Of a DNA stretch of 64,000 nucleotides, positions 41,356 to 50,400 are shown in pieces. This stretch comes from Vickermania ingenoplastis (lineage: Eukaryota > Euglenozoa > Kinetoplastea > Trypanosomatida > Trypanosomatidae), in NCBI GenBank assembly GCA_010157825.1, contig VFSE01000175.1, positions 906,001 to 970,000 on the forward strand. Direction: 5' to 3'. The notes below the pieces were generated by a model. That model saw only the letters and a list, made by a program, of their open reading frames with translations. It was not told where the DNA came from and did not search any database. Both the position numbers and the translations under genes were made by a program. Position 1 is the stretch's first letter, and each line of letters starts with the position of its first letter.

Positions 41356-43176
41356 TCAAGCCTCTAGCCATTGCTTCATGAAAACTGTGTATGAATTGTT
41401 TCTATTGGTCAGGTTACTGAAAACGTACCGCTCCCCAATATGAGATGTCACCTCGATGGCCTCCCCACGATCGGACCTACATTTCTTAACTTCCTTTATT
41501 TCATCGTACTCCAAGATTAAGGCGTTCGCCTCTGAGCCAGAGAGCAAGGCCATACAATGGGTAAGGAGGTAGAATGATCCATGCATGGAGTGTTTGCCGT
41601 TCTTGGCGCAGTTGCAGGATGATATGTCTAGAATTTCTTGGTTGTCGAGCTGAGGACAGGCACGGCGCAGCGCGGCCTCCATGTTGCTTCTCATAGCATC
41701 TGTCACCCCCGTGATTTCCATCATCGCCTTCCCCACCGTCAGTGGTGCAGAGAGAACAGTCATCGCCCCCTTTGCAACGTCGGACATGCGGAACGGCGAG
41801 AAGCCCTTGTCCTCCTCCTCCGCTGGAGGGTCCTCCAGTGAGGCGAGCTGCACGGACGTGGGGGCAAAGGTCTCCTCTTCCTGAGGCGCGTCACGGAGGT
41901 GCGTTTGAATCTCGTCGAGGGAAAAAGAGTCCTTCGCCGTCTTCGCTTTCACCTCCGCCTCGCACATCTCGGCGTAGTTGTTCTCTACATTCCGCCCACG
42001 GGTGAAGCGCACCAGAGCCGCAGACTTGGATTTGGCATACCGAGCAGAGGAAGAAAAAACCGTGACGCAGGCGAACGTCCCGTCGTCCCCCTCGACCGCC
42101 TCCACGTCGTGCACGACCTCCTCCTGCCTGTTCTCACTGATGATTACTTCATGGAGGAGGATACGACGGCCCTGAGGCGGCGGCCCCTGAAGAAACATGA
42201 ACATTGTGTACAGCCGTGTAGAACGATCCACGTTGGAGATGGTTCTCCATGCGCACGGAGGTAAGTCGCCATAGTCGCTTGCACTCGCTGGTGGCAAGAC
42301 TGTGCCATCCACGGACTGAAATAAACTGACTTCCGTTTCGTCGGGATTTATCTGTAAGACCTCGCTAGCCATGGCTTCATGGCCAACGCTGGACTCCGTC
42401 AAGTAGTTGTCCACAACGTAGTCTGCGAGGTGTTTGGATGGGGGAAATCGAATGAAATAGCGAAGTTCCGGTGCCTTGTTAATCAGACCGCGATTGAGGG
42501 TTGAAAAGACGTCGGGGCGTTTCATCAGCACTCCTCGCCCGAGAGCCTGTTCCACCGTCGTTGAAACCGTAATGAAAGGCGGGTCCCCTTCGCAGATTAA
42601 TGAGGCCGGGGTCTCCTTCTTTTTGCACTTTCTCTTGGTTGCTAAGCCAGATGAATGCTCGTCCTCATCCTCCGCCGGTGGCCGTGAGGTGTGGCCACTG
42701 CTCCCCGCCACTGCGGTCATGCCCGCAGCAGAGGCTGCCACATCCACGTGACCCTCGCGAGTTGTTGGCGAAGTCATCGAGGGTGGAGACACTCCGCTGA
42801 GGCTTTGCTGGACACTTGCTCCTTTGGGAGGCTCCAGCCGCTGGATCATCTCGAACGCACCTTTTTGAAAGAGCTGGCCGTTGAGGGATGATGCGGTGCT
42901 CACATCGGCGTAGAAGCAGGAAAGCTGCCTCGAGAAGCTAGCGAAGAAGTTCGTCATGAGCGGCACTACAGCATCCGGGGATGACTTCAACACAGGGTCC
43001 ATCGCCTTGCACATAGCGGATAAGTCCGCCAAGCACTGCTGAAAGTGGTTCGTGGCAGCCGCCAGGTCATTGCTAAACGTTGTCGTGGCCGTTAACAGCG
43101 GGGACAGTTCGGTACTGTCTGTGGACTCTAGCACTTTGCGATAGTATGCAATAATGGAGCAGTAGCTGGACACCAT
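41356..43176 (-). CDS. GRAM-domain protein, possible lipid-contact-site factor
   Basis: A 606-residue protein. The first 120 residues are helical and may be BAR- or arfaptin-like. The middle 200 (starting DVFSTLNRGLINKAPELRYFI) has alternating strands that could be a VASt/StART-like or similar fold. The C-terminal 110 form a GRAM domain (ILDISSCNCAKNGKHSMHGSFYLLTHCMALLSG, then EIKEVKKC and GERYVFSNL). GRAM proteins bind phosphoinositides, and GRAM plus VASt proteins transfer sterols. The frame stays open upstream of 43176 without an ATG, and an ATG at 43271 in another frame may be the true start if a base is missing in the C4 run at 43232-43235. Confidence 0.7.
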   Translation of the reverse strand: MVSSYCSIIAYYRKVLESTDSTELSPLLTATTTFSNDLAAATNHFQQCLADLSAMCKAMDPVLKSSPDAVVPLMTNFFASFSRQLSCFYADVSTASSLNGQLFQKGAFEMIQRLEPPKGASVQQSLSGVSPPSMTSPTTREGHVDVAASAAGMTAVAGSSGHTSRPPAEDEDEHSSGLATKRKCKKKETPASLICEGDPPFITVSTTVEQALGRGVLMKRPDVFSTLNRGLINKAPELRYFIRFPPSKHLADYVVDNYLTESSVGHEAMASEVLQINPDETEVSLFQSVDGTVLPPASASDYGDLPPCAWRTISNVDRSTRLYTMFMFLQGPPPQGRRILLHEVIISENRQEEVVHDVEAVEGDDGTFACVTVFSSSARYAKSKSAALVRFTRGRNVENNYAEMCEAEVKAKTAKDSFSLDEIQTHLRDAPQEEETFAPTSVQLASLEDPPAEEEDKGFSPFRMSDVAKGAMTVLSAPLTVGKAMMEITGVTDAMRSNMEAALRRACPQLDNQEILDISSCNCAKNGKHSMHGSFYLLTHCMALLSGSEANALILEYDEIKEVKKCRSDRGEAIEVTSHIGERYVFSNLTNRNNSYTVFMKQWLEA

Positions 43177-43570
43177 CCCATCTGCATGACGACCAATCTC
43201 TTCGATGTCCCGCTCCAAGTCACTGCAGTGGCCCCTCTCCCTGCCCGCGGAAAGAAATTCAAGTTTTTCATGAGTCCTTTCGGGGCCCTCTTCTCCTTCC
43301 CTATTCCTCCTTCTTGCTGGTTTACGCGTTCAAGAGCCTGCTACTGAGAAAATACAAAAATCATTCTGTCAGCACAAAAAGAAGGTGGAGAGAACGTCGA
43401 TGTGAAGAAGATGTTATAAGAATAAATCCACGACGATCCAGAACTGTGATACAAATCAGCGTATGTCCAGGGGCGGGGCGGGGGGGGAAGGGGGTAATAC
43501 TTGCACTTTCAAGTGTAATTCTCAAGTACCATTGCTCGCAAAGCACGTGAAAAATGCGGTCTAACTGTAG
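43177..43570. other. Intergenic region upstream of the GRAM gene
   Basis: No separate gene. The purine-rich run at 43344-43395 on the + strand is the probable polypyrimidine tract, so the 5' UTR would span to about 43340. Confidence 0.5.
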
Positions 43571-45766
43571 CTAGGTGGCATACTCTCCCGAACACGCCTG
43601 TAATCCTCGCATAGCACCAACAGAAAGCTGTTCATGGAGGCGACAGCAGCTCTCCCTTCGCTGCACATTTCCACTCGCTGCAGCAGCTCCCATGCACATT
43701 GGCGCACCTCGGCGGAAGGATGCGTCAGTTGTATTGCTAGGGGTGTCAGACCCCCCCACCGCCAACGGCATTCGGAGAAGAAACAGCAGCACCTCTTCTT
43801 CCTTCCTCACAATCTTTAGCAGTTGTTCGAGAAGGCGCAGAACGTTAAACGGATCTCCGGTGTTGCAGCGTCGGAGAGCAGCGCAGCAGAGCAGCAACGA
43901 GGGCGTCTCCCCCTCCCGGAGAATGTAACTCTCCACGAACGATGTGAGCCCAGCCATTTGGCACTGTGTCACTAACGAAGGCTGCGAGAGAAACGAGTTG
44001 CGGAGCGCTTTTGGAATTTCGCAGCGCGACGACCCCTCATAGTAGCTCACGACAACTAACGTTTGGCAGTATTCCTTTATAATCCACTGAAGTCGGAGAC
44101 ACCGCTCTTTAAGGGGTGTGCGAGTAACCTGCATATGCTGAAGCGCCGCCATCAACTGTGTGTATAATGCGGCCTTGTGAGGAGGGAGATCAATGGGCTG
44201 GCCGCCCGACTCTTGAATGCCAACAGCAGTAGCAATAGTGCTCGACACCACGGTGGAAGTGGTGGCAGTGACACGTCTTTCGTCTGTGGCGTATTTCACT
44301 TCGTGATGATCCAAGTCGCACAGTAAATCCCATCCCCAAACTTTAGAGTTTTCAAAAATGGGGTTCATGGTGCCCATGATGTATCCAGGGACATCCGAGA
44401 AATCAGTATCATTGATAGAGACGTAAGGGAAAACGCGTTCGTAAAAGAAGTCGGGGTTCAGAAAACTGCCAATAATTCCCAAAGCCATCGTCACTTGACA
44501 GACATCATAAGCAGTGCGTTCTCGCGACAAGACAACGATTTTTTTCCCCTCCAAGACACCAAAAATCAAATCCATGAATTTGGTGTCAAAAAACAGCAGT
44601 AAGTTTTCAAAATGGTAGTCCAGGAGAACAATGTCATCGAGAGCGGGGCACGTGGGGAGCGTTATTTTGAACTCTTTCTCAAAAAGAGTGAAGGCACGAG
44701 GAGCGTGAGTCGCATACGGCGGGGCAGCTGTACAGCACCGCAGAGCTAGTGTCTTCAGATTTCCTGTTTGTGGAGCTTCCTTGGACGATAGCACTGCCTC
44801 TGCGTGAAGACACTCGAAGGTACTCTTGAGGATCTTCTGATGGTACGCCTCCACTTCCTCCTCGGATCCTTTGGCGTTGCAGCACTGAGTAGCGCATGCA
44901 GACAGGACTGGAAATATGTGCTGCAGCCACGCAAGGGAAGGGCCTACTGCCGCCACAGCCTTCGTAATACCCCCTCGTCTCACGGTGTTGTCCTTCTTTG
45001 ACACCACCGCTGTGCAACCGAAGAGGGGAGGGTGCTTTTGTGTCCCAGCGTTCATCCAATCTCCGGGTAGCTGCACCTCATCGCCGCTATCGTCATCCAG
45101 CTTGACAGTTATCCGTTCAAACGTTCCGTTGTCTTCGGTTGGAGAGTCAATACGTTCGACCAGTTTATGATGCTCCTTCAAAAGATTCTGAAGCTCAGAG
45201 CTCTTCATGACAAGTCCAATCTGAAAATTAAACCCCACAGCTTCTAAAAAAATGTAATCTTCGGAGTTTCGATCTTCCTCGGGGATGTAGGCATTGAGAC
45301 GCTGCGCCTGCTGTTGTAGGTGCGAAATGAAAGAGGTGGCAACATCAGGAGTCCTATCGGGGAATTCAAAGCGCATGTGGGAGGAATCGCTCGGGCCAAC
45401 AAGCAGCTTGTCGTGAAAGCAGAGGGAAATGGTTGACGTGTAGCCATCCATAACAAGCGTCTCTGGTAAAATCGCCCCCGCACCTCGGTAAGGATACCAT
45501 GAGCTATCGTTGAGTGAAAATGCATACACTGGGAAGCGTTTCACCGCCTTCTTCTTCAATCGGTTCAGGACAAAAATCGTGGATGAGATCTCAACCTTCT
45601 CCGCACCATCCGGAAGCATGTCATTGGCCAGGTTGTCATGCTTCTCACTCACTTTAAAAAGGTTCTCTGCGGTGCTTGACGGAAATGCGCAGCGGAAGCA
45701 CGCGCCGGCATCGATATCGAATTCCGACAAGAGCAGGCAGTGAATGAACTTCTTGCTAGCAGTCAT
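43571..45766 (-). CDS. DENN-domain protein with Afi1-like N-terminal module
   Basis: A 731-residue protein. The start KKFIHCLLLSEFDIDAGACFRCAFPSS, then NDMLPDGAEKVEISSTIFVLNR, matches the Arf3-docking module of yeast Afi1 (LLAEFDI...G...YP...MLPDGAH...DWTIFFL). A DENN-type core follows: ISLCFHDKLLVG, the FDTKFMDLIFGVLEGKKIVVLSRERTA block and SFLNPDFFYERVFPYVS. DENN proteins are exchange factors or regulators for Rab/Arf GTPases in vesicle traffic and polarity. ATG at 45766 is preferred to a TTG seven codons upstream. A loosely related Avl9/DENND6 family member is the alternative. Confidence 0.8.
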   Translation of the reverse strand: MTASKKFIHCLLLSEFDIDAGACFRCAFPSSTAENLFKVSEKHDNLANDMLPDGAEKVEISSTIFVLNRLKKKAVKRFPVYAFSLNDSSWYPYRGAGAILPETLVMDGYTSTISLCFHDKLLVGPSDSSHMRFEFPDRTPDVATSFISHLQQQAQRLNAYIPEEDRNSEDYIFLEAVGFNFQIGLVMKSSELQNLLKEHHKLVERIDSPTEDNGTFERITVKLDDDSGDEVQLPGDWMNAGTQKHPPLFGCTAVVSKKDNTVRRGGITKAVAAVGPSLAWLQHIFPVLSACATQCCNAKGSEEEVEAYHQKILKSTFECLHAEAVLSSKEAPQTGNLKTLALRCCTAAPPYATHAPRAFTLFEKEFKITLPTCPALDDIVLLDYHFENLLLFFDTKFMDLIFGVLEGKKIVVLSRERTAYDVCQVTMALGIIGSFLNPDFFYERVFPYVSINDTDFSDVPGYIMGTMNPIFENSKVWGWDLLCDLDHHEVKYATDERRVTATTSTVVSSTIATAVGIQESGGQPIDLPPHKAALYTQLMAALQHMQVTRTPLKERCLRLQWIIKEYCQTLVVVSYYEGSSRCEIPKALRNSFLSQPSLVTQCQMAGLTSFVESYILREGETPSLLLCCAALRRCNTGDPFNVLRLLEQLLKIVRKEEEVLLFLLRMPLAVGGSDTPSNTTDASFRRGAPMCMGAAAASGNVQRRESCCRLHEQLSVGAMRGLQACSGEYAT

Positions 45767-46030
45767 GGCAGATACGGTAACGGACAAGGAGCCCGTCAGC
45801 GTGATGTTACCCTATTGTGATGTTGTATTTATGTTGCTTTTTCCTGTCATTCCTATGAATGTCAAAAATGGGAGAGAAAGAGGGCAGCGGCGCAACATGA
45901 GGTGGAACACGATGTCGACTAATGGGGTCATAGGAGAGTTGAATTCAGTTGTTTTCTTTATTTTCCTACCCTTTGATGCTCCAGTACCTGTGGCATGTGT
46001 ACCTCTCCTTAAAAATAAGAATAAGAATAA

Positions 46031-46074
<44 letters not shown>

Positions 46075-46160
46075 CGAAATGAGCTATATCCCAAAAGGTC
46101 ATAATAAAGATCATAAAAAATATTAATTGGGAATGCAAATAACGATTAGTTTCATCCCTT
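45767..46160. other. Intergenic region with AAT microsatellite
   Basis: No gene seen. (AAT)n with AAG variants at about 46018-46074. Purine tract at 45869-45889 on the + strand. Confidence 0.5.
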
Positions 46161-47366
46161 CTAGCTCTCATTATTTGGCTTTGGTTGAAATAGCCCAGAA
46201 GCCTTCCCCATCAACTCGAGAATTTCGGGGTCCGCCATGTATTTCTGAATAGCCCCAACGCCGTTGGTGGCGATATCCCGCTGCATCTCAGCGATTTTCG
46301 GGTTGTTCATCCCCTCGCGCTGAAAAGCAGCAATAGCCTCAGGGGTCGTAGCGCCGAAGGGTGTGTTCACTGTGCCGTCTGTTTGCCCCTCATTCAGCGA
46401 CGCAATCAAGTCGGCGGGGGAAAGGTTCCCCTCCTGCATCTTCGCCATCATGTCCGTCATGACGGGATTGGACATCATATTCTGAGCCATCTGCAGGAAC
46501 TGCGGGTTGCTCATGAGCGCCTGAAGCTGGGCGGGGTCGGGCATCGGCATGCCACCCGGCATCCCAGGCATCCCAGGCATACCGGGCATGCCGGGAAAAC
46601 CAGCCGTCTTTGGAGCGGAGGCCTCCTTCTGCTTCTCGGTTGCTCGCTTCAGGTCCTCCTTGTAGGCCGCATTGGAAGGGTCAAGATCACACGCCTTGGA
46701 GTACGCCTCTACGGCGCGATCGTAGTCGTTCTCGTAGAAGTATGCTGTACCAAGCCGAGAGTATGACTTCGCGAACCCGGGGTCCAAAGCAATAGCGCGC
46801 TCGCTATCCAAAATGGCATTCTTGTAGTCCTTTACGTGGGTGTATGCCGCAGACCGGTTGGCAAAGTAAATGGCGTTATTCGGGTTGAGTTCAATCGCTT
46901 TGCTGTAGCATGCAATGGCATCCTTGTATTTGCACTGACTCATAAAAGCATTACCCTTGACCTTCACCTCCTCTGCAGAGAGACCTTCATACGGATTGTT
47001 GTGCTTCTCGAACTTCTCACGAGCCTTCTCCACTCGTGACTGATACTCCTCGCTGCCTGGCTCCGCACCTTTGAAGTATCCCTTCTTTTCCAGAACAGAG
47101 AGAAACGCATTAAACTTCTGGTCCTCACCGCTGTTAGATCCCTTACACTTCTCCTTCAACGTAGCACGGAACGACTCCAGAAGATCAATATTTGTGTCGT
47201 AGACACCCCCAGCAGAACCGCTGTCCACACCAAACTCCTGGCCAATCAGCTCAGATATCTTATTGCATCGCTCCTCACTTTTGACCTCCAGACGTCCAAG
47301 AAACTGAATAAATGCATACGCAAGTTTTTTATGATCGTCGCCGATAACTTCCTTCTTTCCGCTCAT
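46161..47366 (-). CDS. SGT: SGT-type TPR co-chaperone
   Basis: A 401-residue protein with the N-terminal dimerisation motif of SGTA (HKKLAYAFIQFLGRLE at about 12-27). Three TPRs follow at about 132-233 (KGNAFMSQCKYKDAIACYSKAIELNP, ANRSAAYTHVKDYKNAILDSERAIALDP, LGTAYFYENDYDRAVEAYSKACDLDP). A GMP-repeat linker at about 257-270 and a Met/Gln-rich C-terminus complete the family order. SGT binds Hsp70/Hsp90 EEVD tails and hands hydrophobic clients to the GET pathway. The extra 75 residues between the dimerisation motif and the TPRs are longer than in human SGTA. ATG start. Confidence 0.9.
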   Translation of the reverse strand: MSGKKEVIGDDHKKLAYAFIQFLGRLEVKSEERCNKISELIGQEFGVDSGSAGGVYDTNIDLLESFRATLKEKCKGSNSGEDQKFNAFLSVLEKKGYFKGAEPGSEEYQSRVEKAREKFEKHNNPYEGLSAEEVKVKGNAFMSQCKYKDAIACYSKAIELNPNNAIYFANRSAAYTHVKDYKNAILDSERAIALDPGFAKSYSRLGTAYFYENDYDRAVEAYSKACDLDPSNAAYKEDLKRATEKQKEASAPKTAGFPGMPGMPGMPGMPGGMPMPDPAQLQALMSNPQFLQMAQNMMSNPVMTDMMAKMQEGNLSPADLIASLNEGQTDGTVNTPFGATTPEAIAAFQREGMNNPKIAEMQRDIATNGVGAIQKYMADPEILELMGKASGLFQPKPNNES

Positions 47367-47576
47367 TTTGATGTTTAGTGATTAACGCTTGTTGTCCGTC
47401 AAGCTATCCGATATGCAATAATATCTCGTTGAAATAAGGTAGAGAGGACGAAGAATAGCAAGATAATAAAGGAACTGCTTCTGTGGAAGGAAAGAAAGAA
47501 AAGATCTCATGATCTAAGTGTCTATACAGATATATTTTGTTTATATTTTTTTTGTGCATTTCTTGAAGTCGTTCAA

Positions 47577-48200
47577 TCATCCTGCTCCTTCATTAACACT
47601 AGCCTCTCGTGTGGCTTCACCCGCAGTTGAGAGGTCATTCTGCTGCTGTAGTAAGTGCTGTGTGATTTGCATTTTAAGACTGTCCTTGTCGATTCCGTAC
47701 TTCATACACACTTTATCCAAATGCTCCTCCGAACGTACGTCGGCTATTTCCTTCTCCACTGCTTCTGCTAACGCCTTGGCTTGAAGAGAAAGAACAAAAT
47801 TTTTCTTTATTTCCTTTTGCCGCACTAAAAGGTGGCGTCGTATGCGTTCACCGTAGGTCGATTTCAGTTCGGGTCCAGAGCGACTCAAGATAAATTGATC
47901 AAAACCCCCCTCTTTCTCGATCTGAAACATGGCGGACTCCACCATAGGTACCTGCACCCAGTGGTCCAGAATGCTGCTAAAATGAATTCCTGTTCGAACG
48001 TAAGGATACTTCAACTGGCGGTAGACGTTTTGAACCAGTCGCGACGTCCGCACCCTCTCCCGTACGCGCTCGTTCATCCAAATAACATCCATTTCGTGAA
48101 CGGGGCGAGGCAAGAAACTCCGAGGAGATACATCACTCATTCGGTAGAGCGCATGACGGTTGACCTTGTTGCACCACGCCGCCCAGGGCGGGAGACCCAT
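47577..48200 (-). CDS. Mitochondrial ribosomal protein bL28m (likely 5' extension in another frame)
   Basis: A mitoribosomal large-subunit protein of the L28 family. The core is RTSRLVQNVYRQLKYPYVRTGIHFSSILDHWVQVPMVESAMFQIEKEGGFDQFIL, with the L28 pattern around GG-x-D-x-x-IL. The first ATG of this frame is 48200 (MGLPPWAAW, 207 residues). The frame continues upstream to a TTG at 48272. In the neighbouring frame an ATG pair at 48304-48309 opens MMQSSTVFRFSTFAFSP, a good presequence, which would join this one if the G5 run at 48259-48263 had four G. The true start is therefore uncertain. Confidence 0.75.
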   Translation of the reverse strand: MGLPPWAAWCNKVNRHALYRMSDVSPRSFLPRPVHEMDVIWMNERVRERVRTSRLVQNVYRQLKYPYVRTGIHFSSILDHWVQVPMVESAMFQIEKEGGFDQFILSRSGPELKSTYGERIRRHLLVRQKEIKKNFVLSLQAKALAEAVEKEIADVRSEEHLDKVCMKYGIDKDSLKMQITQHLLQQQNDLSTAGEATREASVNEGAG

Positions 48201-48755
48201 GGAAACATAGCGATTTACTAGGCCTCTCGGTGGGCCGTGCGGTGCTCTGGCGGTCTCCGGGGGAGAACGCAAACGTGCTAAAGCGGAAGACAGTGGAACT
48301 CTGCATCATTGAGAAAGCAACAACACGCAGAGGCAATCGATGACCCTTTGCGAACCACTTCGAGTGCAGTCAAAAGCAAGGCACAGATCGGGGTAACACT
48401 TCTCCCTTGAAAAGGATGAGAAAAAGAAAAAAATGGTCCCAGCAACGGAACAAAGTGCAACAGGAAAGCAAATGAGACTGAGAGGTGCATTATGAATCAC
48501 TACATCGATAATCAGCAAGGCGATTATGAGAATAAGATCCAATCAGACGCGATAGATAAGAATTAAAATAAAACGAGGTGTTTATATTTGGAATCATTAT
48601 CACGTAAAACCTGTGTTCACGATGAATGTGGAGCTTTCTTATTAGCTTGTTAATCTTGCACGGGCACTGAGGTGGTGAATTGGGGGGCTTGGTTTGCACT
48701 ATGTCGGGCTATCCTTCACCCTAGTAACTCATAGGGGATCCCTGCAGCGAATAAT
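48201..48755. other. Leader of the bL28m gene and spacer to TMA7
   Basis: Contains the candidate out-of-frame presequence for bL28m (down to 48309). Beyond it no coding region is supported. Purine tract at about 48411-48432 on the + strand may be the splice tract. Confidence 0.45.
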
Positions 48756-48905
48756 TTATTTCTTCAATTTGTTGACCAGATCCTTCTCAGCCTTCTTCTG
48801 GTCCTTCAGCTTCTGCTGGAATGCGATGTCATCATCGTCAAGTTCTCTTCGGTCCTTCTTCGGCGCCTTGAGGGGTTTCTGCTTTCCACCCTGGCGAGAC
48901 GACAT
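48756..48905 (-). CDS. TMA7: TMA7 translation-machinery-associated protein
   Basis: A 49-residue basic/acidic protein. MSSRQGGKQKPLKAPKK is nearly the yeast Tma7 start, and DDDIAFQQKLKDQKKAE follows the family's DEED-x-AFKQKQK. Tma7 associates with ribosomes; its exact job is unclear. It is shorter than the usual 64 residues, lacking the terminal GGGIKKSGKK. The frame extends upstream to another ATG at 49019, but that part is hydrophobic and overlies a splice tract, so 48905 is the start. Confidence 0.85.
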   Translation of the reverse strand: MSSRQGGKQKPLKAPKKDRRELDDDDIAFQQKLKDQKKAEKDLVNKLKK

Positions 48906-49205
48906 GAGGAAGGTTAAGTATATAAAGAATCGGTTGCTATGAGAAATCGAAGATAGAGCAGAAGAGTACCAAAGAGAGGAGGGGGGGGGGGGGGGGAACT
49001 GAATTGGCAATAAAATCATTTCTCTAGTATTTTATCTCTGTTTCATTTATTTCTGTTTTGCACTTTATTGAAGCCAGTGACGATCTCAATGAGTGTTTTT
49101 TTTTTTTTTTTAGTTGGTTTGTCTGTTGTTGTTCTTTGTTTGTTTTTTTTTTGACTGCCATACGCGTTGATGCCGATGGCCATCACTCACTCGGAAGCAG
49201 GGTCT
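48906..49205. other. Intergenic region with G16 run
   Basis: No gene seen. A 16-base G run at 48981-48996, and long T runs at 49097-49113 and 49142-49151. Confidence 0.5.
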
Positions 49206-50009
49206 CTATTCCTTCCCCATCGCCGCACCGTAGTAACGATCAGCATGGATCCAATTGCACGTTTTGAAAAAATTACGAACGTATTGCTCGACGCTACTTG
49301 AATCCTCCGGCTTATAATCCACACACATGGCGGAATGATGCAGATTGATGCACAGCAGTGGAATCAAGTCGCTTGTTATCGGACAGAGACCGTGCTGGAA
49401 GTGCAGCACATCGAAAGAACTCCCTGTCCACACGAGGTATACCCATCCAGAAAGATTCTGTTGTGATAGTGCTGTGATGGTCATTCTGCGTTTGATCTCC
49501 TCGATAGGGTCACATCCGCTATTGCCACTCAGAAGCAGCTGCATATTCTCCCGCAGGCGCGTCGGTACAGCGGTGCCCCATGGCCGCAGCGAGCGGTACC
49601 AGAAGCAGTAGTTAAAATGTTCCGAAGCAGATGTGTGGAGCACCGCTCGAGACGCGTCAAAGCTCGTCTGGCGAACGACAACGTCAAGATTGTGCCCTTC
49701 CAACTCAGAACCTATGGCATGGGTGTTGAGGCGCTCTACGGCGTCTCGATGGAAAAAGTGGTACTGAAGGTCAAACTGCTTCTTGGTGCACAGGGGGGGA
49801 ATCCCAGCGCTCGTGTCGTACTCCAAATCTGGAAGATTAAAAAATCCTCGTCGTTCTTTCTCCTTGTCTGCTTCCTGAACGGCGCATTCGAGAGAGCGGA
49901 AATTACTCGTGACGCGTCCTGCATCAATGGAAGCATCGCTGACGGCCTTCCAGTTCTTAGGGGAGTACTGCCCTGTCGCCCAGCGCATGACTCTTGTACG
50001 GAGGAGCAT
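49206..50009 (-). CDS. SOD-like mitoribosomal small-subunit protein (mS42/mS43 type)
   Basis: A 267-residue protein folded like Fe/Mn superoxide dismutase. The block HTSASEHFNYCFWYRSLRPWG aligns with SOD's NNAAQIWNHTFYWNSM region, SGWVYLVWTG with GSGWAWLV, and LCINLHHSAMCVDYKP with LDVWEHAYYLDYKN. Metal-binding positions are lost: the His in NH-x-x-x-W is Tyr, and the Asp in D-x-W-E-H is Asn. The fold without activity matches mS42 and mS43, SOD-derived proteins of the kinetoplastid mitoribosomal small subunit. The N-terminus (MLLRTRVMRWATGQYSPKNWK) is a mitochondrial presequence. ATG start. Confidence 0.8.
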   Translation of the reverse strand: MLLRTRVMRWATGQYSPKNWKAVSDASIDAGRVTSNFRSLECAVQEADKEKERRGFFNLPDLEYDTSAGIPPLCTKKQFDLQYHFFHRDAVERLNTHAIGSELEGHNLDVVVRQTSFDASRAVLHTSASEHFNYCFWYRSLRPWGTAVPTRLRENMQLLLSGNSGCDPIEEIKRRMTITALSQQNLSGWVYLVWTGSSFDVLHFQHGLCPITSDLIPLLCINLHHSAMCVDYKPEDSSSVEQYVRNFFKTCNWIHADRYYGAAMGKE

Positions 50010-50400
50010 TCTCTCCTAGATCTTGGACGACACTAAGGAAACAATGATGGAAGAGGGCGCCTCTGAAAGCCTGAGGCTTTTTTAACGATTATTATTGCTT
50101 AATTAGAGAAGGATAGAGGGGACAGACCAGCATTAGTGGATAGTAGAAGGCCGAGGGCTGCGCTCGACGGCACTCTTTTGGTTCCAGTGACGGCTGTTCA
50201 TTGTTTATTTGATATTGGTTTCCATTTTTGTTGTGTTTTGTTTTTGGTTTTTTTGGTTTTGCTATAGCAGAGGTGAACGCGACGGGAAGGACGTATCTCT
50301 CTTTTGATCTGCTGAGGAGACCCTTCACGTCGTTCTTCGTTCAGAAAAATGTCGTTGTAGAGTTTATATTACCATCTATATAACTCTGATTCTGTAGAGC
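50010..50400. other. Intergenic region
   Basis: No gene seen. T-rich and TTTTTG-type repeats at about 50218-50260; short purine runs after 50033. Confidence 0.45.

Noticed and set aside
48756-49019. An 87-residue version of the TMA7 frame beginning at an upstream ATG with a hydrophobic N-terminus.
   Set aside because: TMA7 starts at MSSRQGG in other eukaryotes, and the extension runs through the G16 run and the splice region.
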